Origin: Corallochytrium limacisporum
Lineage: Eukaryota; Opisthokonta
Assembly: GCA_002811645.1 (NCBI GenBank)
Contig: PDIP01000098.1
Location: forward strand, 86,701 to 137,156
Length of the DNA stretch: 50,456 bases
Direction: 5' to 3'
The stretch's first letter is position 1; each line of letters opens with the position of its first letter. The position numbers and the translations under genes were made by a program. Below, piece by piece: positions 20,386 through 29,743 of this stretch. The notes below the pieces were generated by a model. The model saw only the letters and a list, made by a program, of their open reading frames with translations. It was not told the origin of the DNA and did not search any database.

Positions 20386-22620
20386 TCACGCAGCCTTTTT
20401 GGACTCGCTGACACTCTCCGACGGGCCTTCATCCTTACCATTGCTAACACCTTCGTCATCAGAGTGGATTAGGTCGGCATCATCAAGGTCATCCTTGTCA
20501 CTGTCAAATTCCATATTCCACGGATCACTGGCGTCCTCCTTCTCCCCCCTCATCTCGTCTTCCATTTCCTCCTTCTCCTTTATGGCTTCCTCTCGCTTCT
20601 TCTCCATAAAGTCAGACTGGAGCTTTTGACGAGTCTGCATGTCTGTCATCTTGATGTCTGTGTTCAAACCATACGCGCAAGCCATGTAGTCCTGGCTGAC
20701 GCACACCACCTCAATTGGGATGTTCTTAGGCTTCTGGCCAAGCTGAGGAGGCAATGGAGGTCCCGTGTCCATAGGACACGCTACAGTCTTGGTGTCACGC
20801 AAATCACCTACGCTGACAATTCCGGGGTATACCTGGCCGGTATGCTTGTTCAGCAGAATGACCCACCAGCTCTCGAAGATGACAGTGGGAAAGCGTGGTG
20901 CGTGCACAACTGGACCAAACACTTTGTCAGCGAAAAGAACGTTCTCCTTTCGCGCGACCGTCTCCACGTGATCATCTGGATCGAAGTTTTCCATGTCAGT
21001 CTCCTCTTTGATGTCGCTCTTTCGGCGTTCTGCTTCCAGTTCTTCCTCTTTGGTGTGATAAACATCCCACATGTTCTTCCGGGTCAGATTTACAGGTAGG
21101 TTAACATTCAGACCAGGGGACAAGGGGGCACCGCCAAACTTCTCCTCAAGATCATCGGGCAGCTCAATCTCAACCTTGGGGTAACGCTTGAGGAAACGCA
21201 TGGCGTCTGCAATCATCTTCTCAGTAAAGTTCTCCTTTTTCAGGATGTCCTCTTGTTTCTCAATGGATAATTTGACCCACTGCTCAATTTTGGTGATGTT
21301 ATGCTCATCTTTCAATTTGATACATAGAGCGCGATGGAAATGAGGCACCTGCTGGATGGGGTACTGGAAGTCCATGCAACCTTGGATGAAGGCCTGATGC
21401 AGATTGAAGATGGTCTGCATCATCTCCAGCCTACAAAGCTCGCGACGGGTCTGACAAATCTCCAGAAAAGCAGTGCAAAAACCAGGTAACATTTGGATCA
21501 ATTGGTCGAATGCAACATCATCGTTGAACGGAGCAGGTAGCTTCTCGATCGGCACCCGGTGCAGGTATGCCATAATCATAAGACGGTTCTTGCGCCAACG
21601 CCACACAGACTTCTCGATGGGAGCAATGATTTTAAGGTGCTCGTTTGGCTCTGCACTTGTCTCAATAACTGCCTGTGTCAGTTTCTGAATGGCCGCTTGG
21701 TTACTCTTGGAGTCGTCAACCTTCCTGTCCGGCATCTTGATGACCGGTTCAAAGTCAACCGCCACCGCCGCGGTATCAATCAGGCCCCACACGTTCATGC
21801 CCTCACGGAGCTGGCCATAGAAAATCTGACAGGTAGTGATGAGTAGGCCACTGGCGCTGTGACGTCCTGCCGTACGAGCATACCACATACCGATGGCTAG
21901 TGGAAGACCAACCACAAAAATGACCAAATAGATTGAAACAGTCAGGAGTTGGTTTTCGGAGCTAATGAGCCAAGACGGAAGGGCAACACCCATGACCCGG
22001 GCTTGCGTGTTAGCTTCAGGATGACCGTAGCGTTTCCAGATATCAAACTTTACCGGATCCAAGAGTGTATCCCGTGCCAAAGTTACTTCCATATACATTG
22101 ACGCTGCGGCTTCCACTTCTTCCTCCAACTTATCCACCTGACGATCGGGGTGATACCGAAGCGACAGGGTCTTGTAAGCCTTCTTCACTTCCTTCTCGGT
22201 AACATCCTGACCAACGTCAAGAATTTGGTACGGGTCCCACAATTTCTCTTCCTCGTGCTCAAGAGTGCTAATGTAGAAGCTCAGACCAATAAATGCAGCC
22301 AGGCAAATCCAAAACATGTAGTCTTTCCAAGTCCAAGGCTTCTTGCGCATACTCCTGAAATAGCGCTGACGCTTCGCCTCGCAGTCTTCACAATTGCAGG
22401 GCTCTGCATCCAGCTCCAATTCAGGATGCTTTTCCGCGAAGAGCAATTTCTTCACACGAGCCCAAACCGCAGGCAGTAAGGCCAACAAGAGGACGGTGTC
22501 CAAGAAGATGAGGAACTGGTACCCGGTCGAATCATACTCTCCGGCGGATCCCTGCTCTTCTTCGCCCGATCCCGAGCCGTCCCCGCCGGTGTTTTCTTCG
22601 AAATGTTCTTGCTCGGACAT
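20386..22620 (-). CDS. SEC63: SEC63 translocon J-protein
   Basis: Translated from the ATG at 22620 this is a 744-residue SEC63, the ER membrane J-protein that recruits BiP to the Sec61 channel for post-translational import. Membrane segments are visible at about 34-53, 101-119 and 226-246. Between the second and third lies a lumenal J domain (about 128-200) with the diagnostic HPD at 157-159. The Brl/Sec63 domain (from about 250) follows, containing helical and Ig-like parts, and the protein ends in a very acidic cytosolic tail (about 660-744) expected to contact SEC62. A cysteine-rich patch, PCNCEDCEAKRQRYF (about 74-88), sits between the first two membrane segments and is also found in other SEC63 proteins. 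Length matches the family. The frame remains open 27 codons upstream but has no ATG there; the chosen ATG has A at -3. Confidence 0.95.
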   Translation of the reverse strand: MSEQEHFEENTGGDGSGSGEEEQGSAGEYDSTGYQFLIFLDTVLLLALLPAVWARVKKLLFAEKHPELELDAEPCNCEDCEAKRQRYFRSMRKKPWTWKDYMFWICLAAFIGLSFYISTLEHEEEKLWDPYQILDVGQDVTEKEVKKAYKTLSLRYHPDRQVDKLEEEVEAAASMYMEVTLARDTLLDPVKFDIWKRYGHPEANTQARVMGVALPSWLISSENQLLTVSIYLVIFVVGLPLAIGMWYARTAGRHSASGLLITTCQIFYGQLREGMNVWGLIDTAAVAVDFEPVIKMPDRKVDDSKSNQAAIQKLTQAVIETSAEPNEHLKIIAPIEKSVWRWRKNRLMIMAYLHRVPIEKLPAPFNDDVAFDQLIQMLPGFCTAFLEICQTRRELCRLEMMQTIFNLHQAFIQGCMDFQYPIQQVPHFHRALCIKLKDEHNITKIEQWVKLSIEKQEDILKKENFTEKMIADAMRFLKRYPKVEIELPDDLEEKFGGAPLSPGLNVNLPVNLTRKNMWDVYHTKEEELEAERRKSDIKEETDMENFDPDDHVETVARKENVLFADKVFGPVVHAPRFPTVIFESWWVILLNKHTGQVYPGIVSVGDLRDTKTVACPMDTGPPLPPQLGQKPKNIPIEVVCVSQDYMACAYGLNTDIKMTDMQTRQKLQSDFMEKKREEAIKEKEEMEDEMRGEKEDASDPWNMEFDSDKDDLDDADLIHSDDEGVSNGKDEGPSESVSESKKAA

Positions 22621-23501
22621 TGTGCAGTATGTACCGTTCCGAAACTGCACGACGACGCTTCTATGTCCCTCAAAAGACAGCGATACAGAGTTCGGGTACA
22701 AGCTGATTTGCTTAGCTGATTTTCTTTGGTACCTTCAACTACGAATTCGTTGTTTGTGAAAAGTTCAATGCGCAGGCCTAAGTGCTTCCTACGTGCAGTC
22801 GACCTTGGGAACACTAACAAACAAAAATTTTGTGCATCCTGAATGATGTGGCCACACCGATCATTGCCATATGCAATGCTCCATCTATGTGCTTACATAC
22901 TGTGTCACGCACTCTCTCATACTGGGCCTTTTTGCAGTACAAATGTGCGGTTCCAAGTATTGTTTGGACGATCCATATGTACTTGGGTGGGGGCACCAAA
23001 GACTGTACCCCCTTCGCATGCCCCCAGAGGCGGAGAGATAAAGAGAAAGTGACAACCAATGATTCGGGAAGGTTGTGGTACATTTAACATATGAATTTTG
23101 GAATCTGCACCTCACTGATTTGGCGGATTTCTAATGGGTGGGGGCGCCTGCATAGAAATGCGACAACAACACAACAGAGCCTTTGCGCTATCAAGCAGGT
23201 CCCGCAGAGGGGGAGGGGGGGGCAGTGGAAAGGCGCGAGTTTGTTGAAATGAGAGGTGGCTGAGACCACCATTGGGCAGCCAGAGTGGGGAGAGGTGGTA
23301 CGGACGCGGATTGGGAGGCTCACACTGACAACTGGGATGGCGGGTATGTGCATGGTATGAGAAGCACAAGGGTTGTCGATGCACACCAGTATGAACGGTT
23401 GGTTCTTCAAATGGATTCTGATGTGATATATCGTGTCCGGGAATGAATACGATGTGAAATTTTTGGACCCAAAGCTGCGACTGACTAGCGTGAGGTTCAA
23501 T
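22621..23501. promoter_or_regulatory. Divergent promoter region SEC63 / DYNC1I
   Basis: This 881-bp spacer lies between the SEC63 and dynein intermediate chain starts. It contains no recognisable gene. A G-rich run (gagggggaggggggggcag) lies at about 23208-23223. The reading frame of DYNC1I extends back to about 23433 without an ATG, so that part is treated as 5' UTR. Confidence 0.4.
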
Positions 23502-25835
23502 ATGGACCGTAAAGCAGAGCTTGAGAAGAAGCGCCGCAAGCTTGAAGAGCTGCGTAAGGCCAGGGAGGAGCGTCAGAAGGGCGGATCGTTGGCTGGCGGT
23601 CGACCGACATCGTCTCGGCCTCCGTCCTCGCGAATCGGAAGCGCAAGACGGCAAGAAGAACATAAGGTGCCAGATGAAGACGTGGACGCGCTCGTGGACG
23701 CGCTTGTGGGCCCTAAGGAGGAGCCTGAGCTGCTCGAGACAGACACTCCAGTGGAAAAGGAGGATCAGGAGGTGAAATCTTTCCCCATCAAGAAAAGAGA
23801 GTTCGTTCTGAGTCCTGTTCAAGTCGTAGCTGACATTGAACCGGAAGAAAAGATCTTCTACGACAAGGAGACCCAGACGGAAGAGTCTGCTCAAGCGGAG
23901 AACGTACCATCTACAGATGGTCAGAGCCGTCCCAAGATGATTTTCGATGAAGACTCTGAGGATAGTGAGGATGAGGACCAGAGTGATGAGACAGACGTGA
24001 AGCTACAGCAGAACGCACCAAGTAAGGTATTGACCCAAGGCCAGCCCGGCGCCGGGACCCAGGCCACCCCCACATTGACCGATGAGGATCGCAAGGCAGT
24101 GCAGGCCGCGCCAGAGTTCGCAGAATTTCTAAACAGCACCGTTCGGGCCATGGAGAAGGCACTGACTCTGAGCCGGTTGGACGGAGGTTTGCTGGACTTT
24201 GGTGCGGAACCCATGCAAGCTATAAGTGATGCAAAGGCAAAGTCTCTGGCCCAGCAGAAGCTCGCGGAGGAGGCTGCTGCTGGCCGTGGTGGCCACGACA
24301 CGGAAGAGGTTGCCACAGGCGATACCACTGTGAGCTTCTCGGGCCCGACCGTGCGCCATGGTACCCCTGCATCGATCAAGGAAGATGGAGGAGTCACAGA
24401 CTTAGACTTCAGCGTTGATTTTCCTGGCCTCTTGCTGAGTGGTCATCGCCAGGGCGCCACGGATGACGACCTGACGGGTGGTGTGGTGAGCGTTTGGGGC
24501 AGTGTCCTGGTTGACACGCCAGAGCGAGTGTTTGAGTGTGAAAGCGCTGTCAACGTAGCACAATTCACTGGTTTCCATCCGCAACTCATTGTTGGAGGTA
24601 CTCACAGTGGACAGGTTGTGCTGTGGGACCTGCGCAGTCGCAGTCGAATGCCCGTACAGCGTACCCCACTGGGTGCGCCAGGCTGCCACACGTTCCCAAT
24701 CTTTGGCATGAAGGGGTCCAAGATAAAGGGACTGAGCGCCACCGAACTTCATGACAACTCTCGGAATAGTTTGAATGAATTATGGACGACCTCTAGCGAT
24801 GGACGTGTTTGCTGCTGGGACCTGGAGAATCTCGGCAAACCAGTGTCCAGTGTATTGGTAAACCGGGCCAGTGATGTGGAATCGATTTTGCGCACTCGTG
24901 GAGGTAGCGATCAAGGGGTAACAGTCGGATCCTCGTGCATGGCCCGCATGCAACTAAGCGGCGTTGATCAAGGCAGCACCCGTAGCAAAGTATCTTTCAG
25001 CGGCAGTCCTCTGGTCCTTGGTGGGCAAGATGGTCTCATCAGCGTCGTTAATGACAAAGCTGTACTTAGCATGGGATCCGCATCCGCCACCGGCCAGAAC
25101 ACGGCCTCGCGAGGCCAGACTATGTGGACCTCTGCAGACCTTAAGGGCCACGCTGGCCCAATTACGGCAGTGGCTGCCAACCCAAGCCCTGGCATGCTGG
25201 GAATGACCCGTCTTGGAACTTCCATGTCTTCCCGCTTGCGCGACATGGGTAACGAATACGACGACGGCTTTACTGCTATGGCAAGCGGTGCTGATGACAC
25301 TGTATCTGCATCGTCTCTACTGCTGTCTGCATCTGTGGACTGGAACGTCGGCCTGTGGGTTGTGAACAACAACTCTACTGCGGCTGTCACTGGAACGGCC
25401 AGCGGACGCTCCGCCAATACTGCTGGTGCTGGTGCGCCTGCAGCGGACCTTCTGGAGCCTGTGACTTTCATGGGCCTTGGAGACTACGTCACTGCTGTAG
25501 AGTGGTCACCTTCACACCCGTCCGTGTTTGCGACAGCGGACGCGGAGGGCTGTGTGGCGATCTGGGACCTAGCCCGCAAGGGTGGTTTCGAGGGACCGGC
25601 ACACAAGAGGTTCCTCAGCAGTGGTGGAGGTGTAGTTGCTCTTAACAGTCTACAGTGGAGCCCGGATGGTACATCTCTTGCGGTCGGCGACATCCACGGC
25701 CAGGTTTGCCGTTTGAACGTAAACACGGCTGGTACGCAGACCAGCCAAGGCAACGCCGAGGGCGATGCGCAGGTAATGATGCGCCGTGTGTCTGAACTGG
25801 CCAAGCGCCGCCGATTGAATGCTCGCGCTGCTTAA
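23502..25835 (+). CDS. DYNC1I: Cytoplasmic dynein 1 intermediate chain
   Basis: This 777-residue protein, read from the ATG at 23502, is the intermediate chain that links the dynein motor to dynactin and light chains. The N-terminal charged helix (MDRKAELEKKRRKLEELRKA) is the p150Glued/NudE-binding element. VDALVDALVG (61-70) matches the second short helix of the family. KETQTEE at 122-128 is a textbook LC8 (DYNLL) binding site. An acidic Ser/Asp/Glu patch follows, then a helix near 196-221 (DRKAVQAAPEFAEFLNSTVR) like the roadblock-binding segment. The C-terminal half is a WD40 propeller, with GGTHSGQVVLWDLR and FATADAEGCVAIWDLARKGG among its blades. The propeller contains Gly/Ser/Thr-rich insertions. 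Length is somewhat greater than the 600-650 residues usual in animals. The ATG has A at -3, and an ATTAAA is 55 nt past the stop. Confidence 0.93.
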   Translation: MDRKAELEKKRRKLEELRKAREERQKGGSLAGGRPTSSRPPSSRIGSARRQEEHKVPDEDVDALVDALVGPKEEPELLETDTPVEKEDQEVKSFPIKKREFVLSPVQVVADIEPEEKIFYDKETQTEESAQAENVPSTDGQSRPKMIFDEDSEDSEDEDQSDETDVKLQQNAPSKVLTQGQPGAGTQATPTLTDEDRKAVQAAPEFAEFLNSTVRAMEKALTLSRLDGGLLDFGAEPMQAISDAKAKSLAQQKLAEEAAAGRGGHDTEEVATGDTTVSFSGPTVRHGTPASIKEDGGVTDLDFSVDFPGLLLSGHRQGATDDDLTGGVVSVWGSVLVDTPERVFECESAVNVAQFTGFHPQLIVGGTHSGQVVLWDLRSRSRMPVQRTPLGAPGCHTFPIFGMKGSKIKGLSATELHDNSRNSLNELWTTSSDGRVCCWDLENLGKPVSSVLVNRASDVESILRTRGGSDQGVTVGSSCMARMQLSGVDQGSTRSKVSFSGSPLVLGGQDGLISVVNDKAVLSMGSASATGQNTASRGQTMWTSADLKGHAGPITAVAANPSPGMLGMTRLGTSMSSRLRDMGNEYDDGFTAMASGADDTVSASSLLLSASVDWNVGLWVVNNNSTAAVTGTASGRSANTAGAGAPAADLLEPVTFMGLGDYVTAVEWSPSHPSVFATADAEGCVAIWDLARKGGFEGPAHKRFLSSGGGVVALNSLQWSPDGTSLAVGDIHGQVCRLNVNTAGTQTSQGNAEGDAQVMMRRVSELAKRRRLNARAA

Positions 25836-26270
25836 TATTATGCAGCCATTCATGTGAGGTACATGTACATGTCTTGTTGACATAGAATGCATTAAATTTT
25901 GACATCATTACAGTTGGTTGCTTTAATGCATGGGCAGTTGTGCGTTGTTCCGCCCGGAGACTGTCACTGGTATGGCCCTCCCGTCCCCCTTCCCTCCCCG
26001 GGGGAACGGGCTGCCAAGGGCGGGTCTCAGCGGTAAGCGCGCGTGGCGCTTGAAGTGGTCTACGTAACCAATGTGGCCAACTTAGGAGCTCTGCTTTGGC
26101 ACTGGCAGAGACGGAGTACGGGGGGTATTTACTATGCTTGTTTGGCAAATAGCTCAGTTGATTTAAAGAGACAATTGTCAGAGAACATGATAGAACGTTG
26201 GAGGTAGCATCTCAGGTAATATGAGAGTTACATAGATTGCCGTTCTCTGGGTCTGTGGCAGACCAAAGAC
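25836..26270. other. Intergenic DYNC1I to ALKBH8
   Basis: This 435-bp spacer lies between two genes on the same strand and holds no other gene. ATTTAAA at 26161-26167 lies 104 bp upstream of the ALKBH8 ATG and may be a core promoter element (inference). A C/G-rich run (ccctccccgggggaac) lies at about 25991-26008. Confidence 0.4.
25891..25896 (+). terminator. Possible polyadenylation signal (ATTAAA) of DYNC1I
   Basis: An ATTAAA starts 55 nt after the stop codon, in an A/T-rich patch. Assignment rests on position only. Confidence 0.4.
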
Positions 26271-28598
26271 ATGGATAGGTGTACCATGGCCCCAACTGAG
26301 CAGCCCCGGTACGTCAGCGTACGCAGTGTGGACATTGACGGATACGGGCAATCCCATGGCTTGGACGGATTTTCGGCGATTCTCGGAAGAGCTTACTCAG
26401 AAATCAAAGCGGGCAGCGGAATACTGAAGAATACCCAATCTGTCACGTGGATGTCGAACTTTGAGACATGCGTAACCTTCCGTAAGGTTCTGCCAAAAGG
26501 CGTGTCGCCCAGTGCTACAGTTCCCACGCCGTACTTTTCAAAAGGTAGCGCGGAGGAAAGTGCTGCATTGGCCATCTTGCACAGTCCGGCAGGCATGAGT
26601 GAACCGCATGAGTCTGAACTGTTCATGTCGATCATGGGGTGGTTGAAGGAGTTTATGGAGGCTGGTCAGTATGATATTCGGGTTGTCCAGGTTCCTGTGA
26701 GATCGAAACAGAACCACATGGCCTATGTGCTGACAGGAAATAGTTACACAGCACTGGCTCTTCAGACCGATTTAGAGTCTCGCCTTTGGACGTCAGGCAC
26801 ATTCAAGCCCAAAGTCATGCGGGGTACATGTCGCATGGTGGTACCGCAGCAGGTTGAGACTGTGCATCGCAGGGCGGAAGATGTGGGCATTGAGGGACTG
26901 GTATACAGTCCTCAGGTACTGTGCTGGGAAAAGTACGAGAGACTGAAACTGCCACGGGTGGACGGCAAGCATCTAGCTCCTTCGGAACGAGAGCTTGTCG
27001 AGTTCTTGGATGCAGAGCCGGCGGACGCCACTCCCGAAGCGCTACCCTGGATCAACAACATGCGACGTCGGGTTAAGCACTTTGGGTACGGACTCGATTA
27101 CACGACACGGAGGATTGTCTCTGTAAAAGATCTGTACAGTCCAAGCGAGGGTAACAAAACTGGTCTTCCCGAAGGCCAATCTTTGCCTGCTATCTTTCGC
27201 AGCCTGCTCACATCGCTGGCAGCCCAGGGAGTGCTAACGGAAGAAGAAGTGGGACGCTTCAACCAAATTACTGTCAATGAGTACCCCCGTGGAGAGGGTA
27301 TTCATCAGCACTCTGATCTTCACTCCGTGTACGGTGACACATTGCTTGTTGTTAGCTTACTGAGCACTGCCATCATTGCATTCCGAAAGCCAACCGAGGG
27401 CGAGACCGGGGAGCAGACTGTCAAGCATCTCTTTTTGGAACCGGGGTCAGCAGTTGTTATGCGTGGAGAATCTCGGTTTGGCTACACACACGGCATTCCT
27501 CTCCGCAAGGCAGACTATGTCGACGGTCTGCGGCTAGAGCGGGGGGACCGACGCATTAGCATCATCTTTCGAGAGGTCCTGCTGCCTCCAAGGGACTGTG
27601 ATTGCGCATACCCGCAGTGCTGTGATGCCCGTGGTGGACAATATGGTTCTGGAGCGCCACTCCATAGCGACGTGAACACGACAACAGCGCCCACATCCAG
27701 TGCTGGTGACGGTGCCATCTCGAAGGCAGTCCCATTTCGCGTCCACGAAGCGGAGACTGTTGCGAATGGTGGTGTAGACCTGCCAGAGGTCGAACGAATC
27801 CATGTGCTTGATTTCTATGAATCGTCTGCGGAGCACTTTTCACGGACGCGTCATAGCCCGTGGCCAGCTGTGCAGGAGTACATGGCCAACCTCGCACCCT
27901 ATGCCGTGGTTCTGGACGCAGGGTGTGGCAATGGAAGGCATCTGAAGTGCCTGCCAGGCGGCGAGGCTGGTGCCAAAGACTTTGTGCCCTTGGCAGGTGA
28001 TATCAGCCTCAACTTAGCAGGCATCTCAGCCGGTCGGGGTTTTTTTGGCATGGGCTTAGATCACTGTAATATGAACCTGCGCTCCAATGTCTGCGATCAT
28101 GCCACCAGCATTGCGGTTCTGCATCATATATCTACACCGGAGCGGCGTCTGCAAGCTTTGCAGGAACTGGTGCGTGTACTGAAGGTCGGCGGCGATGCCC
28201 TGATCACAGTGTGGGCCATTGAACAGGATCAGCAGAGTCGCTGGCGCTTTGAAGAGAAGGATATGCTCGTGCCTTGGATGGTGCCCCGGGAAATGCTGCA
28301 GGAGAATCCTTCTCGCAACAATGAAACAACGAAACCCAGCGGAACATCGGGGTCATCCGCAACTAGTGCAGAAGAGCGAGAAGCCCTTGCGAAAGCTGGT
28401 CGTATCAAAGATTTCGTTAAGGATCCGACCGGGACCCTCGAGAACGCCAACAAAGTTACGCTTCAGCGGTATTGCCATTTGTTTGAGGAAGGTGAACTTG
28501 AAGGCCTTTGCAGACAGCTTCCCAATGTTGAGCTCATGCGTGTCTTCTATGACCGGTCGAATTGGTGCGTACATCTGCGGAAGACTGTCAATGCATAA
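26271..28598 (+). CDS. ALKBH8: ALKBH8: AlkB dioxygenase fused to Trm9-type tRNA methyltransferase
   Basis: This 775-residue bifunctional tRNA wobble-uridine enzyme should form mcm5U and its hydroxylated form at position 34. The AlkB-type Fe(II)/2-oxoglutarate domain (about 210-440) has RRVKHFGYGLDY, iron ligands His347 and Asp349 (HxD), His407 (YTHGI) and arginines in RRISIIFREV for 2-oxoglutarate. A Cys-rich CDCAYPQCC (443-451) follows, as in ALKBH8. The methyltransferase domain (about 512-775) begins DFYESSAEHFSRTRHSPWP, then the SAM motif VLDAGCGNGRH (547-557), DISLNL, LHHISTPERR and a GGDALITVWA strand, all close to Trm9. Residues 1-205 replace the RRM of animal ALKBH8; no clear RNP motif is visible, though HMAYVLTGNSYTALAL may be a divergent remnant. 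A second ATG at 26286 (MAPTEQ) has an accATGg context and could be the true start. The TRMT112 partner is not in this window. Confidence 0.93.
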   Translation: MDRCTMAPTEQPRYVSVRSVDIDGYGQSHGLDGFSAILGRAYSEIKAGSGILKNTQSVTWMSNFETCVTFRKVLPKGVSPSATVPTPYFSKGSAEESAALAILHSPAGMSEPHESELFMSIMGWLKEFMEAGQYDIRVVQVPVRSKQNHMAYVLTGNSYTALALQTDLESRLWTSGTFKPKVMRGTCRMVVPQQVETVHRRAEDVGIEGLVYSPQVLCWEKYERLKLPRVDGKHLAPSERELVEFLDAEPADATPEALPWINNMRRRVKHFGYGLDYTTRRIVSVKDLYSPSEGNKTGLPEGQSLPAIFRSLLTSLAAQGVLTEEEVGRFNQITVNEYPRGEGIHQHSDLHSVYGDTLLVVSLLSTAIIAFRKPTEGETGEQTVKHLFLEPGSAVVMRGESRFGYTHGIPLRKADYVDGLRLERGDRRISIIFREVLLPPRDCDCAYPQCCDARGGQYGSGAPLHSDVNTTTAPTSSAGDGAISKAVPFRVHEAETVANGGVDLPEVERIHVLDFYESSAEHFSRTRHSPWPAVQEYMANLAPYAVVLDAGCGNGRHLKCLPGGEAGAKDFVPLAGDISLNLAGISAGRGFFGMGLDHCNMNLRSNVCDHATSIAVLHHISTPERRLQALQELVRVLKVGGDALITVWAIEQDQQSRWRFEEKDMLVPWMVPREMLQENPSRNNETTKPSGTSGSSATSAEEREALAKAGRIKDFVKDPTGTLENANKVTLQRYCHLFEEGELEGLCRQLPNVELMRVFYDRSNWCVHLRKTVNA

Positions 28599-28666
28599 GA
28601 GGATCGGTTTCATGACATTAACATAATGCATATCATATATATTCTTTAACTGCCAAAGCCCACCAC

Positions 28667-29743
28667 TTAACGCTTTCGCTTTGCCTTCTTTAAGTCGCCA
28701 TGTCCGTCATCGCCCTTCTCAGTCTGCTCAGGCAGCAGACCCTTTTGCTCCGCCGCTTGTAACAATTTGCGCTTGGCGGTGGTGGCAGAGGCCTTCCACT
28801 TCGTCTGTTCTGTGGCCCAGCGCAGGGTCAAGTGGTACCGGCCGTCCATTAGCTGGTCCGCCAGCGCTTGCTTTGCAAATTCCGCATTGGTACGATGTTT
28901 GTAGTGGACGAAAGCAAAACTCTTTCCCTGACGATAATGAACTCTTTCGACAGTGCCAAATATCGAAAACTCACGCTCAAGCAGCGCGCTCATTGTCTCG
29001 ACTGCTGCTTCACCCATGCCCGTGACATAGAGTGCGTGACTCTCTGAAGTGAAGCTACCCACTCCGTAGCCATCTGCACGGTGATCATTATGCCGACTGC
29101 GACCGAAACAGTCTCTGGCCAAGTTTTGGCCAAGGATCTCACACTCCCATTCTCGAGGAACATGATGACGGTAGGTGCACCTACTACCCTGAATGCAGCA
29201 ACCCCTGGCAAAGTGGAGACAGAAGAAGGTACGCTGACAGTCTGGGTCTGTACGATCCGCGCGTGTCCAACCTTCGTCCCGTTCTGGGTTGCATCGGGTC
29301 AACGCTAAGCCAACCCTGCGGTTCTTGTCGTTGCCCACAAATGTATTGTACCAGATATTGTAGTCATGCGGACCTTGGGGTTTATGGTGCGTGGTGGAAC
29401 CATCGACTCCTTGCTTCCGGGCCTGCCCCTTGGCAGCTTGGGTTCGGGCGGGCTTGTCGAAACTGATCTTTGGTGGATCTTTAGTGAAATTTTTGGCTTC
29501 TTCATTTTCATTTCCCCGAGATGTGCCTGTGGCCTGTTTGGAAAGTTTGTCGACCGCGTCCACTGTGTTCTCCTGCGTGTCGTCCGTAGGTGGCGGTCCA
29601 GTCACTGTCATATCATCGTAGCCATCAGGCTTCGTCCATTGTGTCTCTGCCGTGGCTGCGTCGTAGTAGTATTCCTGTCCACTTCCTGGATCTGTATATT
29701 TGTAATAGCGCCAAGCGCGGACCTCATCCGCGTCGGCCGCCAT
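28667..29743 (-). CDS. CWC2: Cwc2-type splicing factor with N-terminal WW domain
   Basis: The body of this 358-residue protein matches Cwc2/RBM22-class factors of the Prp19-related (NTC) complex, which contact U6 snRNA and help shape the spliceosome active centre. The Torus-like part starts at YNIWYNTFVGNDKNRRVG (about 128-145). It is followed by a CCCH zinc finger (C-x7-C-x5-C-x3-H in FFCLHFARGCCIQGSRCTYR plus H), a connector, and an RRM (ALYVTGMGE as RNP2-like, SFAFVHYKHR as RNP1). The sequence is closer to Cwc2 than to animal RBM22. The N-terminus carries a WW domain (residues 11-39: Trp11, YYYD at 25-28, Trp36 and Pro39), which I do not know from Cwc2. A disordered linker (45-125) joins the two. 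The tail is Lys/Arg-rich. The gene converges with ALKBH8, 68 bp apart. The ATG at 29743 immediately precedes the WW domain. Confidence 0.88.
   Translation of the reverse strand: MAADADEVRAWRYYKYTDPGSGQEYYYDAATAETQWTKPDGYDDMTVTGPPPTDDTQENTVDAVDKLSKQATGTSRGNENEEAKNFTKDPPKISFDKPARTQAAKGQARKQGVDGSTTHHKPQGPHDYNIWYNTFVGNDKNRRVGLALTRCNPERDEGWTRADRTDPDCQRTFFCLHFARGCCIQGSRCTYRHHVPREWECEILGQNLARDCFGRSRHNDHRADGYGVGSFTSESHALYVTGMGEAAVETMSALLEREFSIFGTVERVHYRQGKSFAFVHYKHRTNAEFAKQALADQLMDGRYHLTLRWATEQTKWKASATTAKRKLLQAAEQKGLLPEQTEKGDDGHGDLKKAKRKR

Noticed and set aside
23112-23894. 260-codon minus-strand frame
   Set aside because: It lies antisense to the start of the dynein intermediate chain gene, whose frame is clearly coding, and is rich in Pro/Arg without motifs.
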